This document shows positions 17,954 to 26,906 of a DNA stretch of 64,000 nucleotides, in pieces; position 1 is the first letter of the stretch; every line of letters begins with the position of its first letter. The notes beneath the pieces are model-generated. The model saw only the letters and a list, made by a program, of their open reading frames with translations. It was not told the origin of the DNA and searched no databases. Source of the DNA: an uncultured Eubacteriales bacterium (GTDB lineage Bacteria; Bacillota; Clostridia; Lachnospirales; Lachnospiraceae); NCBI GenBank assembly GCA_900545175.1, contig UQYF01000001.1:248001-312000 (forward strand), read 5' to 3'. Position numbers and translations under genes: made by a program.

Positions 17954-18640
17954 CTATTCACTAATAACGCACCGTTTTCCATCCAGCCGGATGATATTTT
18001 CATTCTGCATCCTGCCTAGCTCTCTTGACAGTGCGCTTCTGTTGACATTTAAGAATTCCGCCAGTGCTGTCTGTGAGAATGGTATGATCCGAACATTATT
18101 GTTGTCGGGCTGTAGGCTGTAGAGGTAGACTAGGATTTTGTCGCGGAGCGACTTCTGGCTGAGAATTCGCAGTTTAAGGTTGGTAAATATATTTTGTTCG
18201 ACCATTCGGTCTGTCAGATTGAGCAATAATTGGTGATTGAATGCGCAGGAGGGACAGCATCTTTCTCTTGACTCTGTCAGGTAATTTAAATCAATAAAAA
18301 GAATAAGACAGTCAGTTATGGCATCTACCTGAATAGGGCTATAGCTGACTTTTTTGATTGCAAGAGCTTCACCGAAGACATTGGGAGATGAGAAGTGGTT
18401 AACATTTAATTTATCGAACCGGTAATTGGTATAGGAGACTTCTACTTTACCTGTGAGTATTATTCCGGCATATCTAAAGGTTTCGTCATGTCTTACCAGT
18501 GTTTCGCCTTTTTTGTATTTTTTCGCAAAGCCGTGCAGGAAAGATATCATTTCTTCTATTTTATCACGGGGAATATTTTTAAATAAAGGACATTTGGCGA
18601 TTATATCTATATATCCGGAATAGGAAGCTGTTTCGCCCAT
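17954..18640 (-). CDS. Crp/Fnr family transcriptional regulator
   Basis: This 228-residue protein has a cyclic-nucleotide-binding-like N-terminal beta roll (about 15-110) and a C-terminal winged helix (about 179-220) with the recognition segment LAEFLNVNRSALSRELGRM. Start 18640 is chosen because GGAGG lies eight bases upstream; a longer start at 18697 has no site. A Cys-rich stretch with C128, C129 and C132 after the effector domain could bind a metal or Fe-S cluster. It is divergent from hcp, so it is the likely regulator of hcp, comparable to HcpR-type proteins; the ligand is unknown. Confidence 0.87.
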   Translation of the reverse strand: MGETASYSGYIDIIAKCPLFKNIPRDKIEEMISFLHGFAKKYKKGETLVRHDETFRYAGIILTGKVEVSYTNYRFDKLNVNHFSSPNVFGEALAIKKVSYSPIQVDAITDCLILFIDLNYLTESRERCCPSCAFNHQLLLNLTDRMVEQNIFTNLKLRILSQKSLRDKILVYLYSLQPDNNNVRIIPFSQTALAEFLNVNRSALSRELGRMQNENIIRLDGKRCVISE

Positions 18641-18757
18641 AAAAGACCTCCGCTTATTATAATAGTTTTTAAATCGGTATAACTTAGGAAGCACCATTTT
18701 TAAGTATGATTATATATCTGTTAATTATGTATTTAATAATCGTATATTAATTAGAGG

Positions 18758-18820
18758 ATGTTGGGATAAAATAAGATTTTTCATCAAATTGTAAATGTTT
18801 GTTTATTTGAACCCAACGTC
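18758..18820. repeat. Interrupted inverted repeat in the regulator-hcp intergenic region
   Basis: GATGTTGGG near 18758 is mirrored by CCCAACGTC near 18812, with further matching A/T positions inside the arms and about 30 bases of AT-rich loop. It lacks a T tract on the plus side. It may be a structural or regulatory element shared by the divergent genes. Confidence 0.45.
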
Positions 18821-18858
18821 ATTGTAGTGCGGATAGTGGTTAGATTATACTGTAAAAA

Positions 18859-18874
18859 TGTTGCCACAGCAACA
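18859..18874. promoter_or_regulatory. Candidate Crp/Fnr-type operator upstream of hcp
   Basis: TGTTGCCACAGCAACA is a perfect 6-4-6 dyad. Its centre (18866.5) is 41.5 bases before the start point predicted from the -10-like TAGAAT at 18896-18901, the classic activator position for this regulator family. A second promoter reading (TTGTAG 18822-18827, TATACT 18846-18851) would place the dyad over +1, which suits repression. Confidence 0.6.
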
Positions 18875-18935
18875 GAATTATTGTGAATAAGACTGTAGAA
18901 TACACTTGTAAACAAAAAAGATATGGAGAGAGATA

Positions 18936-20474
18936 ATGGATAATAATATGTTTTGTTTTCAGTGTGAACAGACAGCCGGATGTACAGGCTGTACAAGGAG
19001 CGGTGTATGCGGAAAGACACCTGTGATTGCGAATCTTCAGGATAAGCTTACAGGTGCTGTTATAAGACTTGCGGAAAAAAATGAGATGAATAAGGCAAAT
19101 GATGCACTTATCATCAAATCACTTTTTACAACTATTACTAATGTTAATTTTAATGAAGCTACAATAACAAAGCTTATCGATGAAGTCCATGCTGCATCGG
19201 GAAATGTTTCGGACTATGATATGAATAAGGTGTGGTATGCAAATGAGGATATCAGGTCGTTAAAGTCGCTTATTCTTTTTGGTGTAAGAGGTGTTGCCGC
19301 TTATGCATATCATGCACAGGTTTTAGGGTACGAGGATGCTATAGTGAATGCATTCTTTTATGAGGCCTTAAGAGCAGTCGGCTCTGATATGGGTATGGAC
19401 GAACTGCTTCCTATTGTGCTCAAGGTTGGTGAAGTCAACTTAAGATGTATGGCACTTCTTGACGAAGCGAACACCAAGACATACGGAAATCCTGTGCCTA
19501 CAGAGGTTTCGCTTACCGTTGAAAAAGGCCCGTTCATTGTAATTACAGGACATGATCTTTATGATTTAAAACAGCTTTTAGAGCAGACAAAGGATAAAGG
19601 CATCAACATTTATACACATGGAGAAATGCTTCCGGCGCATGGTTATCCGGAGCTTAAGAAATACACACACTTAAAGGGAAATTTTGGAACAGCATGGCAG
19701 AATCAGCAGAAGGAATTTGCGAACCTTCCGGCACCTGTTCTATATACAACCAACTGCCTGATGCCGCCTAAGGAGAGCTACTCAGACCGCGTGTTTACGA
19801 CAGAAGTTGTGTCGTATCCTGAAATCATCCATGTCGGGGAAGATAAGGATTTCACACCGGTCATTGAAAAGGCACTTGAGCTTGGCGGTTTTGCCGAAGA
19901 TACCGTATTTACAGGAATCAATGGCGGCAACACTGTGATGACCGGTTTTGGAAGAAATACTGTTCTTGAAAATGCAGGCACGATAGTTGAGGCAGTCAAG
20001 ACCGGAGCGATCAAGCATTTCTTCCTCGTTGCGGGCTGCGATGGGGCAAAGCCGGGAAGAAACTATTACACAGAGTTCGTAAAACAGACTCCGCAGGACA
20101 GCATTATCCTTACGCTTGCATGTGGCAAATATAGATTCAATGACCTTGACCTTGGAAAGATTGGACCGTTTCCAAGAATTCTTGATATGGGACAGTGTAA
20201 TGATGCTTACGGTGCAATTCAGGTGGCTGTTGCGCTCGCAGGAGCATTTGAGTGTGAAGTAAATGACCTTCCTCTTTCTATGGTTCTCTCATGGTATGAG
20301 CAGAAGGCGGTATGTATTTTACTCTCTCTGTTTCATCTTGGAATCAAAAATATTTTACTTGGACCTTCCCTTCCTGCCTTCATTTCTCCGAATGTACTGA
20401 AGGTTCTTGTAGAAAAATACAATATAGCACCTATATCAACTCCCGAAGATGATTTAAAGAAGATATTAGGATAA
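18936..20474 (+). CDS. hcp: Hybrid cluster protein (hydroxylamine/nitric oxide reductase)
   Basis: This 512-residue protein has the N-terminal Cys motif with C7, C10, C19 and C25 (plus C16) for the 4Fe-4S cluster. The hybrid 4Fe-2S-2O cluster segments follow later, such as GHDLYDLK, TNCLMPP and VAGCDGAKPGRNYYT. Hcp proteins reduce NO or hydroxylamine and protect anaerobes from nitrosative stress. It is somewhat shorter than the 540-550 residue class I enzymes but has all recognisable blocks. GGAGAG precedes the ATG. A ferredoxin gene follows 19 bases after, its probable electron donor. Confidence 0.95.
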   Translation: MDNNMFCFQCEQTAGCTGCTRSGVCGKTPVIANLQDKLTGAVIRLAEKNEMNKANDALIIKSLFTTITNVNFNEATITKLIDEVHAASGNVSDYDMNKVWYANEDIRSLKSLILFGVRGVAAYAYHAQVLGYEDAIVNAFFYEALRAVGSDMGMDELLPIVLKVGEVNLRCMALLDEANTKTYGNPVPTEVSLTVEKGPFIVITGHDLYDLKQLLEQTKDKGINIYTHGEMLPAHGYPELKKYTHLKGNFGTAWQNQQKEFANLPAPVLYTTNCLMPPKESYSDRVFTTEVVSYPEIIHVGEDKDFTPVIEKALELGGFAEDTVFTGINGGNTVMTGFGRNTVLENAGTIVEAVKTGAIKHFFLVAGCDGAKPGRNYYTEFVKQTPQDSIILTLACGKYRFNDLDLGKIGPFPRILDMGQCNDAYGAIQVAVALAGAFECEVNDLPLSMVLSWYEQKAVCILLSLFHLGIKNILLGPSLPAFISPNVLKVLVEKYNIAPISTPEDDLKKILG

Positions 20475-20493
20475 TAAAATATGAGGTATGTGT

Positions 20494-20679
20494 ATGAAAT
20501 ATTATGTAAATGAAAATTGCATCGGCTGTGGAATGTGCAACGGAATTTGTCCGGGCGTGTTTGGAATGACAGATGAAGGTGTTGCGATGGCAATAGATGA
20601 AGAAGTAAAGGAAGCAGATGCTTCCGATGCAGAAAATGCGATGAATAGCTGTCCGGTAGGGGCTATTTGCCGGAAATAG
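20494..20679 (+). CDS. 4Fe-4S ferredoxin
   Basis: This 61-residue protein has C9, C12 and C15 in the CIGCGMC motif and a distant C53 followed by Pro, giving one 4Fe-4S cluster; C19 and C59 are extra. The acidic middle is typical of electron carriers. ATG 20494 is preferred because TGAGG sits seven bases upstream, whereas the ATG at 20488 is too close. Its position suggests that it serves Hcp. Confidence 0.9.
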   Translation: MKYYVNENCIGCGMCNGICPGVFGMTDEGVAMAIDEEVKEADASDAENAMNSCPVGAICRK

Positions 20680-20900
20680 ACGACTGATAATGAAAAATAG
20701 CTGCATGATGAAAAATAATCTGAAAGACTGTTTGCAAGAGGCAAGCTTATGCTAAGAAAGTTATTTAATATATATTGGTAGCTTTGATAAAATCCGATAG
20801 CATTAAACTATGTTTTATGGAATTCTTTCCTTTTCTTTTAGCTTGATTTGTGGTAAAATTCCTACAATATCAGACATAAAGAAACATCGGAGGAACTGCT

Positions 20901-21458
20901 ATGAAAATTATGATTGCGTCGGACATACATGGTTCGGCATACTATTGTGAAAAAATGCTTGATGCATATAAGAAGGAGCAGGCTGACAGACTGCTCCTTC
21001 TTGGAGATATACTTTATCATGGACCCAGAAATGACCTGCCAAAGGACTATGCACCGAAGAAGGTTATATCAATGCTTAACGAAGTTAAGAATGAGCTTTT
21101 ATGTGTGCGCGGTAATTGTGACACGGAGGTTGACCAGATGGTGCTTGATTTTCCGGTGCTTGCCGATTACAGCATTCTCTATATAGACGGTGTGACGATT
21201 TTTGCGACACATGGACATCATTTTAATCTTAAGAACATGCCTCCTCACAAGGAAAATGACATTCTTCTTCATGGTCATACGCATGTACCGGCATGTATCT
21301 GCGAAAATGGCATGTGGTATATTAATCCGGGTTCTGTTTCGATTCCGAAGGAGGACAGTCCTCACAGCTATATCATTTTTGAAAATGGTGTATTTATTTG
21401 GAAGGATTTAGACGGAACAGAATATAAGAGATTTTCACTTTCGACGAAATTCGACTAA
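20901..21458 (+). CDS. YfcE/MJ0936-type metallophosphoesterase
   Basis: This 185-residue calcineurin-like phosphoesterase has the metal-binding motifs SDIHG (8-12), GDILYHG, RGNCD, THGHH and HGHTHVP in the standard order. YfcE-type enzymes hydrolyse phosphodiesters; the natural substrate is not known. GGAGG precedes the ATG. It lies between the hcp-ferredoxin pair and spo0A. The roughly 220 bases upstream carry no gene and no convincing terminator. Confidence 0.88.
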   Translation: MKIMIASDIHGSAYYCEKMLDAYKKEQADRLLLLGDILYHGPRNDLPKDYAPKKVISMLNEVKNELLCVRGNCDTEVDQMVLDFPVLADYSILYIDGVTIFATHGHHFNLKNMPPHKENDILLHGHTHVPACICENGMWYINPGSVSIPKEDSPHSYIIFENGVFIWKDLDGTEYKRFSLSTKFD

Positions 21459-21496
21459 ATCAGAATTAAAACTTCAAATATTCTTAAAAAAATCTA

Positions 21497-21525
21497 TTGA
21501 ACTCCCAATATATGACTATTATAAT
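21497..21525 (+). promoter_or_regulatory. Sigma-A-type promoter for spo0A
   Basis: TTGAAC (21497-21502) and TATAAT (21520-21525) are separated by 17 bases. Start of transcription near 21532 gives a leader of about 140 bases that begins with a strong hairpin. Confidence 0.75.
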
Positions 21526-21528
21526 ATA

Positions 21529-21556
21529 ACCATGTGCTGCTATTGCAGCATATGGT
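21529..21556 (+). promoter_or_regulatory. 5'-terminal hairpin of the spo0A leader
   Basis: ACCATGTGCTGC (21529-21540), a TATT loop and GCAGCATATGGT (21545-21556) form a 12-pair stem with one G-T pair at the predicted 5' end of the mRNA. No T tract follows, so it is unlikely to terminate. It may protect the transcript or bind a regulator. Confidence 0.6.
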
Positions 21557-21669
21557 TAATAAATTGCAGTTGCTTATAGCCGGACAGCATATTATGAACA
21601 GTTGTAAAATATATGTATAAACAGGCTTTGAGAAGATGCAGTAATTTATATAAAAATGAGTGAGGAAAA

Positions 21670-22470
21670 ATGGGAAAGCTTAGAATTGCTATTACAGATG
21701 ATAATGAACGTATGTTACAGCTCTTAGAGGATATAATTAAGACTGATAAAGATATGGAAGTTGTGGGAAAAGCTGAAAACGGTGAGATATGTCTTGGTCT
21801 GATTCGTGAGAAGCAGCCGGATGTTGTCCTGCTTGACATTGTAATGCCAAAGCTTGATGGACTTACCGTAATGGAAAAGACACATTCGGATTCAAGAATC
21901 AAAAAGAAGCCGGCATTTATCATAATAACAGCCATCGGTCAGGAAGGCATTACGGAAGATGCATTTAATCTCGGTGCCAACTATTACATAATGAAGCCGT
22001 TTGACAACAATACTCTTCTTAACAGAATAAGGTATGTAAAAAGCAATATGGGCAGACATCCTGCTGCCGGCAACACAACAAGACTTGCGGCAGAACTTAA
22101 TAATGAGAATCAGAAGGTGAGCATAGAAACAGATGTCACTAACATGATACATGAAATAGGAGTTCCTGCACACATTAAAGGGTATCAATATCTGAGAGAC
22201 TCTATTATAATGGCGATAGAAGACGCAGATATTTTGAACAGCATAACAAAGATACTTTATCCTACAATCGCTAAGAAATATGATACAACAGCAAGCAGAG
22301 TTGAGCGTGCCATACGTCATGCGATAGAAGTGGCATGGGAACGCGGAAGGGTGGAGACGATTGAAGAACTGTTCGGCTATACAGTGAGCAACGGAAAAGG
22401 CAAGCCTACCAATTCGGAATTCATAGCTCTTATAGCCGATAAGCTTCGCCTGCAGTATAAGGCAAGATAA
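21670..22470 (+). CDS. spo0A: Sporulation master regulator Spo0A
   Basis: This 266-residue response regulator has a receiver domain with acidic D10-D11, phospho-acceptor D56 in VVLLDIVMP, and a conserved Lys in MKPFDN. The C-terminal Spo0A domain has [18 protein letters not shown], the recognition helix region of the family. Phosphorylated Spo0A starts sporulation and controls stationary-phase genes. It has its own promoter and a leader hairpin. It is separated from spoIVB by four unrelated genes, unlike most relatives. Confidence 0.97.
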   Translation: MGKLRIAITDDNERMLQLLEDIIKTDKDMEVVGKAENGEICLGLIREKQPDVVLLDIVMPKLDGLTVMEKTHSDSRIKKKPAFIIITAIGQEGITEDAFNLGANYYIMKPFDNNTLLNRIRYVKSNMGRHPAAGNTTRLAAELNNENQKVSIETDVTNMIHEIGVPAHIKGYQYLRDSIIMAIEDADILNSITKILYPTIAKKYDTTASRVERAIRHAIEVAWERGRVETIEELFGYTVSNGKGKPTNSEFIALIADKLRLQYKAR

Positions 22471-22585
22471 ATTGATAATAAAACAGGCTTTTATTTTTTG
22501 ATAATTTGTGCTATAATATATAAAAATTTATCTAGTTGTTTTGAGTTTTCTAAAAATTCATAAAATGATATGTGAGGTAGAGTCT

Positions 22586-24034
22586 ATGAAGAAAAATGTG
22601 CTTTTTGTTTCATCAGAGGCGGTTCCATTTATAAAAACAGGTGGACTTGCCGATGTAGCCGGTTCACTTCCAAAATATTTTGACAAGGAACGTTACGATG
22701 TACGTGTCATGTTGCCTAAGTATCTTTGCATTCCTGAAAAGTGGCGTAATCAGATGAAATATGTCACGCATTTTTATATGGATCTGGCATGGAGAAGCCA
22801 GTATGTAGGCGTGTTGGAGATGGAGTATGCAGGAGTACATTATTACTTCATCGACAATGAGTTCTATTTTGCCGGGCCTAAGCCTTATGGCTACATACAT
22901 GAAGATATTGAAAAGTTCGCTTTTTTTAGCAAAGCAGCTCTTTCTGCTATGCCTCTTCTCAATTTTAAACCGGATATTGTTCATTGCCACGACTGGCAGA
23001 CAGGTCTTGTGCCTGTATATATGAAGGAACGTTTCCACGATGGTGAGTTTTTCCGTGACATGAAGTCAGTCATGACTATACATAATCTCAAGTTCCAAGG
23101 CATATGGGATCTTAAGAAAGTGAAGGATATCACAGGACTTCCTCCATATTTTTTCACATCGGATAAGCTTGAAGCGTATGGCGATGCCAACTATTTGAAG
23201 GGTGGTATTGTGTATGCGGACGCAGTGACAACAGTGAGTGAAAGCTATGCGCAAGAGATTAAGACACCGTTTTATGGTGAGCATCTTGATGGACTTATGA
23301 GGGCACGCTCTAACTGTCTTACAGGTATTGTAAATGGCATTGACTATGACGAGTTCAATCCGGAAACAGATAAAAGAATTGTCGCTAATTATAATCAAAA
23401 GACTTTCCGCAAAGAAAAAGGTAAGAATAAGAAGGCACTTCAGCAGGAGCTTGGTCTTGAAGTGAACGATAAGAAGTTTATGATAGGTATTGTGTCAAGA
23501 CTTACAGATCAGAAGGGCTTCGATCTCATAGCATATATGATGGATCAGATATGTACTGAGGATGTGCAGTTGGTTGTCCTTGGAACAGGTGAATCGCAGT
23601 ATGAGAACATGTTCAGACATTTTGCATGGAAGTATCCGGACAGAGTATCGGCAAATATATATTATTCAGAAGATATGTCACATAAGATATACGCATCCTG
23701 TGATGCGTTTTTGATGCCTTCGCTTTTTGAGCCATGCGGTCTTAGCCAGCTCATGTCACTTAGATATGGAACAGTTCCTATTGTGCGTGAGACAGGCGGC
23801 CTTAAGGACACAGTAGAGCCGTATAACGAGTACGAGAGTACAGGGACAGGCTTCTCTTTTGCTAACTACAATGCACATGAGATGATGAATACCATCAACT
23901 ATGCAAAGCATGTATATTATAACAATAAGAGAGAGTGGAACAAGATAGTTGACAGAGGTATGCTAAAAGACTTCTCATGGACGAGTTCGGCAGGGAAGTA
24001 CGAAAAGCTCTATGACAATCTTCTAGGCTATTAA
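22586..24034 (+). CDS. glgA: Glycogen synthase (GT5)
   Basis: This 482-residue GT-B enzyme has the N-terminal KTGGLADVAG ADP-glucose motif (residues 15-24) and the C-terminal PSLFEPCGLSQL and RETGGLKDTV motifs. It transfers glucose from ADP-glucose to glycogen. The ATG at 22586 is preferred (TGAGGTAG just upstream); a longer form from 22541 lacks a site. An extended -10 promoter (TGCTATAAT ending at 22517) lies in the leader. The other glg genes are not in the window. Confidence 0.95.
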   Translation: MKKNVLFVSSEAVPFIKTGGLADVAGSLPKYFDKERYDVRVMLPKYLCIPEKWRNQMKYVTHFYMDLAWRSQYVGVLEMEYAGVHYYFIDNEFYFAGPKPYGYIHEDIEKFAFFSKAALSAMPLLNFKPDIVHCHDWQTGLVPVYMKERFHDGEFFRDMKSVMTIHNLKFQGIWDLKKVKDITGLPPYFFTSDKLEAYGDANYLKGGIVYADAVTTVSESYAQEIKTPFYGEHLDGLMRARSNCLTGIVNGIDYDEFNPETDKRIVANYNQKTFRKEKGKNKKALQQELGLEVNDKKFMIGIVSRLTDQKGFDLIAYMMDQICTEDVQLVVLGTGESQYENMFRHFAWKYPDRVSANIYYSEDMSHKIYASCDAFLMPSLFEPCGLSQLMSLRYGTVPIVRETGGLKDTVEPYNEYESTGTGFSFANYNAHEMMNTINYAKHVYYNNKREWNKIVDRGMLKDFSWTSSAGKYEKLYDNLLGY

Positions 24035-24062
24035 TTAAAAAAGGTCATTTACTTGAATATTT

Positions 24063-24100
24063 AATGCTGTGGCTTGGTTTATCAGGTCACAGCATTTTTT
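24063..24100 (+). terminator. Intrinsic terminator after glgA
   Basis: AATGCTGTG (24063-24071) pairs with CACAGCATT (24088-24096), followed by a run of T. Confidence 0.85.
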
Positions 24101-24133
24101 ACACTTTAACAAGTCAATTTATTAAAAAATATG

Positions 24134-24162
24134 TTGCATCTTGTGAAGTTCAATGATAATAT
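24134..24162 (+). promoter_or_regulatory. Sigma-A-type promoter for the aminotransferase gene
   Basis: TTGCAT (24134-24139) and TAATAT (24157-24162) are 17 bases apart, 37 bases before the start codon. Confidence 0.6.
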
Positions 24163-24198
24163 ATTTTTCAAAAGTTACAATACGGAGGTTGAGCAGAT

Positions 24199-25482
24199 AT
24201 GGAAATGTACAAGATGTTAAGCAAGGACGAGCTAAGAACAATTAAGTCAGCTCTTGAAGAGGAATATGCCAAGGCACAGCAGTTAGGGCTTAAGCTTGAT
24301 ATGTCCAGAGGCAAGCCGGCACCGGCTCAGTTAGATCTTGCAATGGGGATATTAGATGCAGTGAGCAGCACATCTGATTATAAATCGGAGGATGGTGTTG
24401 ACTGTCGTAATTACGGAGGACTTGATGGTATTCCTGAGGCGAGACATTTAATGGCGGATGTTATGGGAACGGATGCTTCCAATGTGATTGTCTACGGTAA
24501 TGCAAGCCTTAACATAATGTATGATACTATTTCTAGACTTATGCTTGAAGGAACAGCAGGCTGTACACCTTGGTGCAAGCTTGACAAAGTTAAGTTCCTG
24601 TGTCCGGTTCCGGGATATGACAGACATTTTGCGATTACACAGCATTTTGGCATAGAGATGATCAATGTTTCTATGAATGAAGATGGTCCTGATATGGACA
24701 TGGTTGAAAAGCTTGTAGCAGAGGATGACAGCATCAAAGGAATATGGTGCGTTCCTAAGTTTTCAAATCCGGGCGGATGTGTATACTCTGATGAAGTGGT
24801 AAGAAGAATGGCTGCATTAAAGCCTGCTGCCAAGGATTTCAGAATTATGTGGGACAATGCATATGTTGTTCACTATCTCTATGAGGACAATCAGCCGGAG
24901 ATTCTTGATATAATTTCTGAATGTGAGAAGGCAGGAAATCCTGACATGGTATATGAGTTTGCTTCAACCTCCAAAATCAGCTTCGCGGGCGCAGGAATTG
25001 CAGCCATGGCTACATCTAAAGCCAATATTGCCGAAGTTAAGAAGTCGCTCACCATACAGACAATCGGCTATGATAAGATAAATCAGTTAAGGCATATCAG
25101 ATTTTACAAGAATAAGCAGGGCATAATGAAGCATATGATGAAGCAGGCAGAGATTCTAAGACCTAAGTTCGAGGCAGTTGAAGAGATTTTCGATAATGAA
25201 CTTTCGGGTCTTGGAATAGGAACATGGACTAAGCCTTTAGGCGGATATTTTATCTCATTTGATGCAATGCCTGGCTGTGCAAAAGCGATAGTTAAGAAAT
25301 GCAAGGAAGCAGGCATGGTACTTACAGGTGCAGGAGCAACATATCCATATGGAAATGACCCTGAAGATTCCAATATCAGAATAGCACCTTCCTTCCCAAC
25401 AGTTGATGAGATGAAGAAGGCTGCACTTTTATTTGCACTCTGTGTCAAGCTTGTAAGCGTTGACAAGCTTCTTGAAGATTAG
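24199..25482 (+). CDS. PLP-dependent aminotransferase, aspartate-aminotransferase-like (fold type I)
   Basis: This 427-residue protein belongs to the class I/MocR-like aminotransferase group (PF12897 type). It has the segments LDMSRGKPAPAQLDL, RNYGGLDGIPEAR, VPKFSNPGGCVY and the PLP lysine K259 in STSKISFAGAG. The family converts amino acids and 2-oxo acids; the aspartate specificity is inferred. GGAGG is ten bases before ATG 24199; ATG 24205 is a close alternative. It has its own promoter and is followed by proC within about 50 bases. Confidence 0.85.
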   Translation: MEMYKMLSKDELRTIKSALEEEYAKAQQLGLKLDMSRGKPAPAQLDLAMGILDAVSSTSDYKSEDGVDCRNYGGLDGIPEARHLMADVMGTDASNVIVYGNASLNIMYDTISRLMLEGTAGCTPWCKLDKVKFLCPVPGYDRHFAITQHFGIEMINVSMNEDGPDMDMVEKLVAEDDSIKGIWCVPKFSNPGGCVYSDEVVRRMAALKPAAKDFRIMWDNAYVVHYLYEDNQPEILDIISECEKAGNPDMVYEFASTSKISFAGAGIAAMATSKANIAEVKKSLTIQTIGYDKINQLRHIRFYKNKQGIMKHMMKQAEILRPKFEAVEEIFDNELSGLGIGTWTKPLGGYFISFDAMPGCAKAIVKKCKEAGMVLTGAGATYPYGNDPEDSNIRIAPSFPTVDEMKKAALLFALCVKLVSVDKLLED

Positions 25483-25530
25483 CCAGAGAGCAGTAATTTG
25501 CACAATTATTTGGAAGGAATGAAAAATAAT

Positions 25531-26328
25531 ATGGGTACTTTTGGATTTATCGGCATGGGAAATATGGGATATGCCATGTTAAAGGGCTTGCTAAAGACAT
25601 ATTCACCTGATGAGATTGTCTTTTCTTGTGCGACAGATAAAAAACGTGTTGCTGTGAGTGATGAGACAGGAGTGCGTGCTGTATCAGGAAATGCAGAGTG
25701 TGCTAACAGCGCTAAGTATATTATTCTTGCAGTAAAACCTCAGGTATATGATGTCGTAATCAAGAATATCATGCATGTTGTGACACAGGAGCATGTGATA
25801 ATTTCGCTGTCTCCTAGCCATTCTATAGAGGCACTCAAAGAAAAATTCGACAAGCCTGCAAGAATTGTACGTGCCATGCCTAACACACCAGCACTGATAG
25901 GGGAGGCTATGACCGGAGTAGCCTATGATGCGATGGAGTTTTCGTTTGAGGAGAAGGAGGTTATTGACAGCTTCTTCAATTCCTTCGGTACATACAGGGT
26001 TGTCGATGAAAAATTGATGAATGCAGTGACATGTGCGAGCGGAAGTTCACCGGCATATGTATACATGTTCATAGAGGCGATGGCAGATGCATGTGTAAAG
26101 CATGGCATGCCGCGTCAGGCTGCATATGAGTTCGTTGCACAGACGGTTGTAGGAGCAGGCAGAATGGTTCTTGAAACAGGGGAACATCCAGGGTTGTTGA
26201 AGGATAAAGTGTGTTCACCCGGAGGGACGACTATCGCAGGTGTCGCTGCTCTTGAGGAGAATGGTTTTAGAAATTCACTCATCAAGGCTGTTGACGCATG
26301 CTTTGACAAGTGTAATGGAATAAAGTAG
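25531..26328 (+). CDS. proC: Pyrroline-5-carboxylate reductase
   Basis: This 265-residue protein has an N-terminal Rossmann motif GFIGMGNMGYAML, a VRAMPNTPALIGEAMTG segment and a C-terminal dimerisation domain with SPGGTTIAGVAALE, the ProC signature. It reduces pyrroline-5-carboxylate to proline. ATG 25531 is preferred, with GGAAGGA 12 bases upstream; longer in-frame starts at 25498 and 25519 have poorer spacing. It is followed by a Nudix gene 21 bases later. Confidence 0.94.
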   Translation: MGTFGFIGMGNMGYAMLKGLLKTYSPDEIVFSCATDKKRVAVSDETGVRAVSGNAECANSAKYIILAVKPQVYDVVIKNIMHVVTQEHVIISLSPSHSIEALKEKFDKPARIVRAMPNTPALIGEAMTGVAYDAMEFSFEEKEVIDSFFNSFGTYRVVDEKLMNAVTCASGSSPAYVYMFIEAMADACVKHGMPRQAAYEFVAQTVVGAGRMVLETGEHPGLLKDKVCSPGGTTIAGVAALEENGFRNSLIKAVDACFDKCNGIK

Positions 26329-26349
26329 ATTAGTAACGGAGATTTTGTT

Positions 26350-26889
26350 ATGGAGATTGTAAAACGTCTTAAGCGTGAGCTTGTGTATAAAGGCACAGTA
26401 ATAGATATGTATAAGGATACGGTACAGGTTCAGAATGGACATATAGCCGAGTGGGATTTTATAGCGCACAAAGGTGCGGCGGCGGTTGTTCCTGTTCTTG
26501 ATGATGGACGTATTTTAATGGTTAAGCAGTATAGGAATGCTCTTGACAGGATGACTATAGAAGTTCCTGCCGGAGGAAGAGACACACCGGATGAGCCTTA
26601 TATCACATGTGCGTCAAGAGAACTTGAGGAGGAGACAGGATATGCGTCAGATGAACTTGAGTTTCTAATATCCGTTCAGACAACGGTTGCGTTCTGCAAT
26701 GAGAAAATAGATGTCTTTGTGGCACGCAATCTTAAGAAAACACACCAGCATCTTGACGAGGACGAGTGCGTTGATGTCGAAGCTTTTGATGTAGACGAGC
26801 TTATTGATATGATTTATGCAGGAAAACTTCAGGATGGAAAAACTATTGCTGCGATTATGGCATATAAGCTTAAGTATGTAGTTAAATAA
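26350..26889 (+). CDS. Nudix hydrolase, ADP-ribose pyrophosphatase type
   Basis: This 179-residue protein has the Nudix box G-x5-E-x7-RELEEETGY at about residues 77-99 in the usual ADP-ribose pyrophosphatase frame (QYRNALDRMTIEVPAGG before it). It cleaves ADP-ribose-like nucleotides. It precedes spoIIM and xerD; Bacillus nudF also lies close to spoIIM and ripX. The substrate is inferred from subfamily resemblance. Confidence 0.9.
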   Translation: MEIVKRLKRELVYKGTVIDMYKDTVQVQNGHIAEWDFIAHKGAAAVVPVLDDGRILMVKQYRNALDRMTIEVPAGGRDTPDEPYITCASRELEEETGYASDELEFLISVQTTVAFCNEKIDVFVARNLKKTHQHLDEDECVDVEAFDVDELIDMIYAGKLQDGKTIAAIMAYKLKYVVK

Positions 26890-26906
26890 TAAAGTAATAA
26901 AAATAT

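Noticed and set aside
20914..21411. Cys/Arg-rich open frames overlapping the phosphoesterase
   Set aside because: They are out-of-frame readings of a gene with all five metal motifs.
21440..21460. Spo0A boxes (TTCGAC sequences) before spo0A
   Set aside because: They lie in the end of the phosphoesterase gene and each has a mismatch to TGTCGAA, so autoregulation is not claimed.
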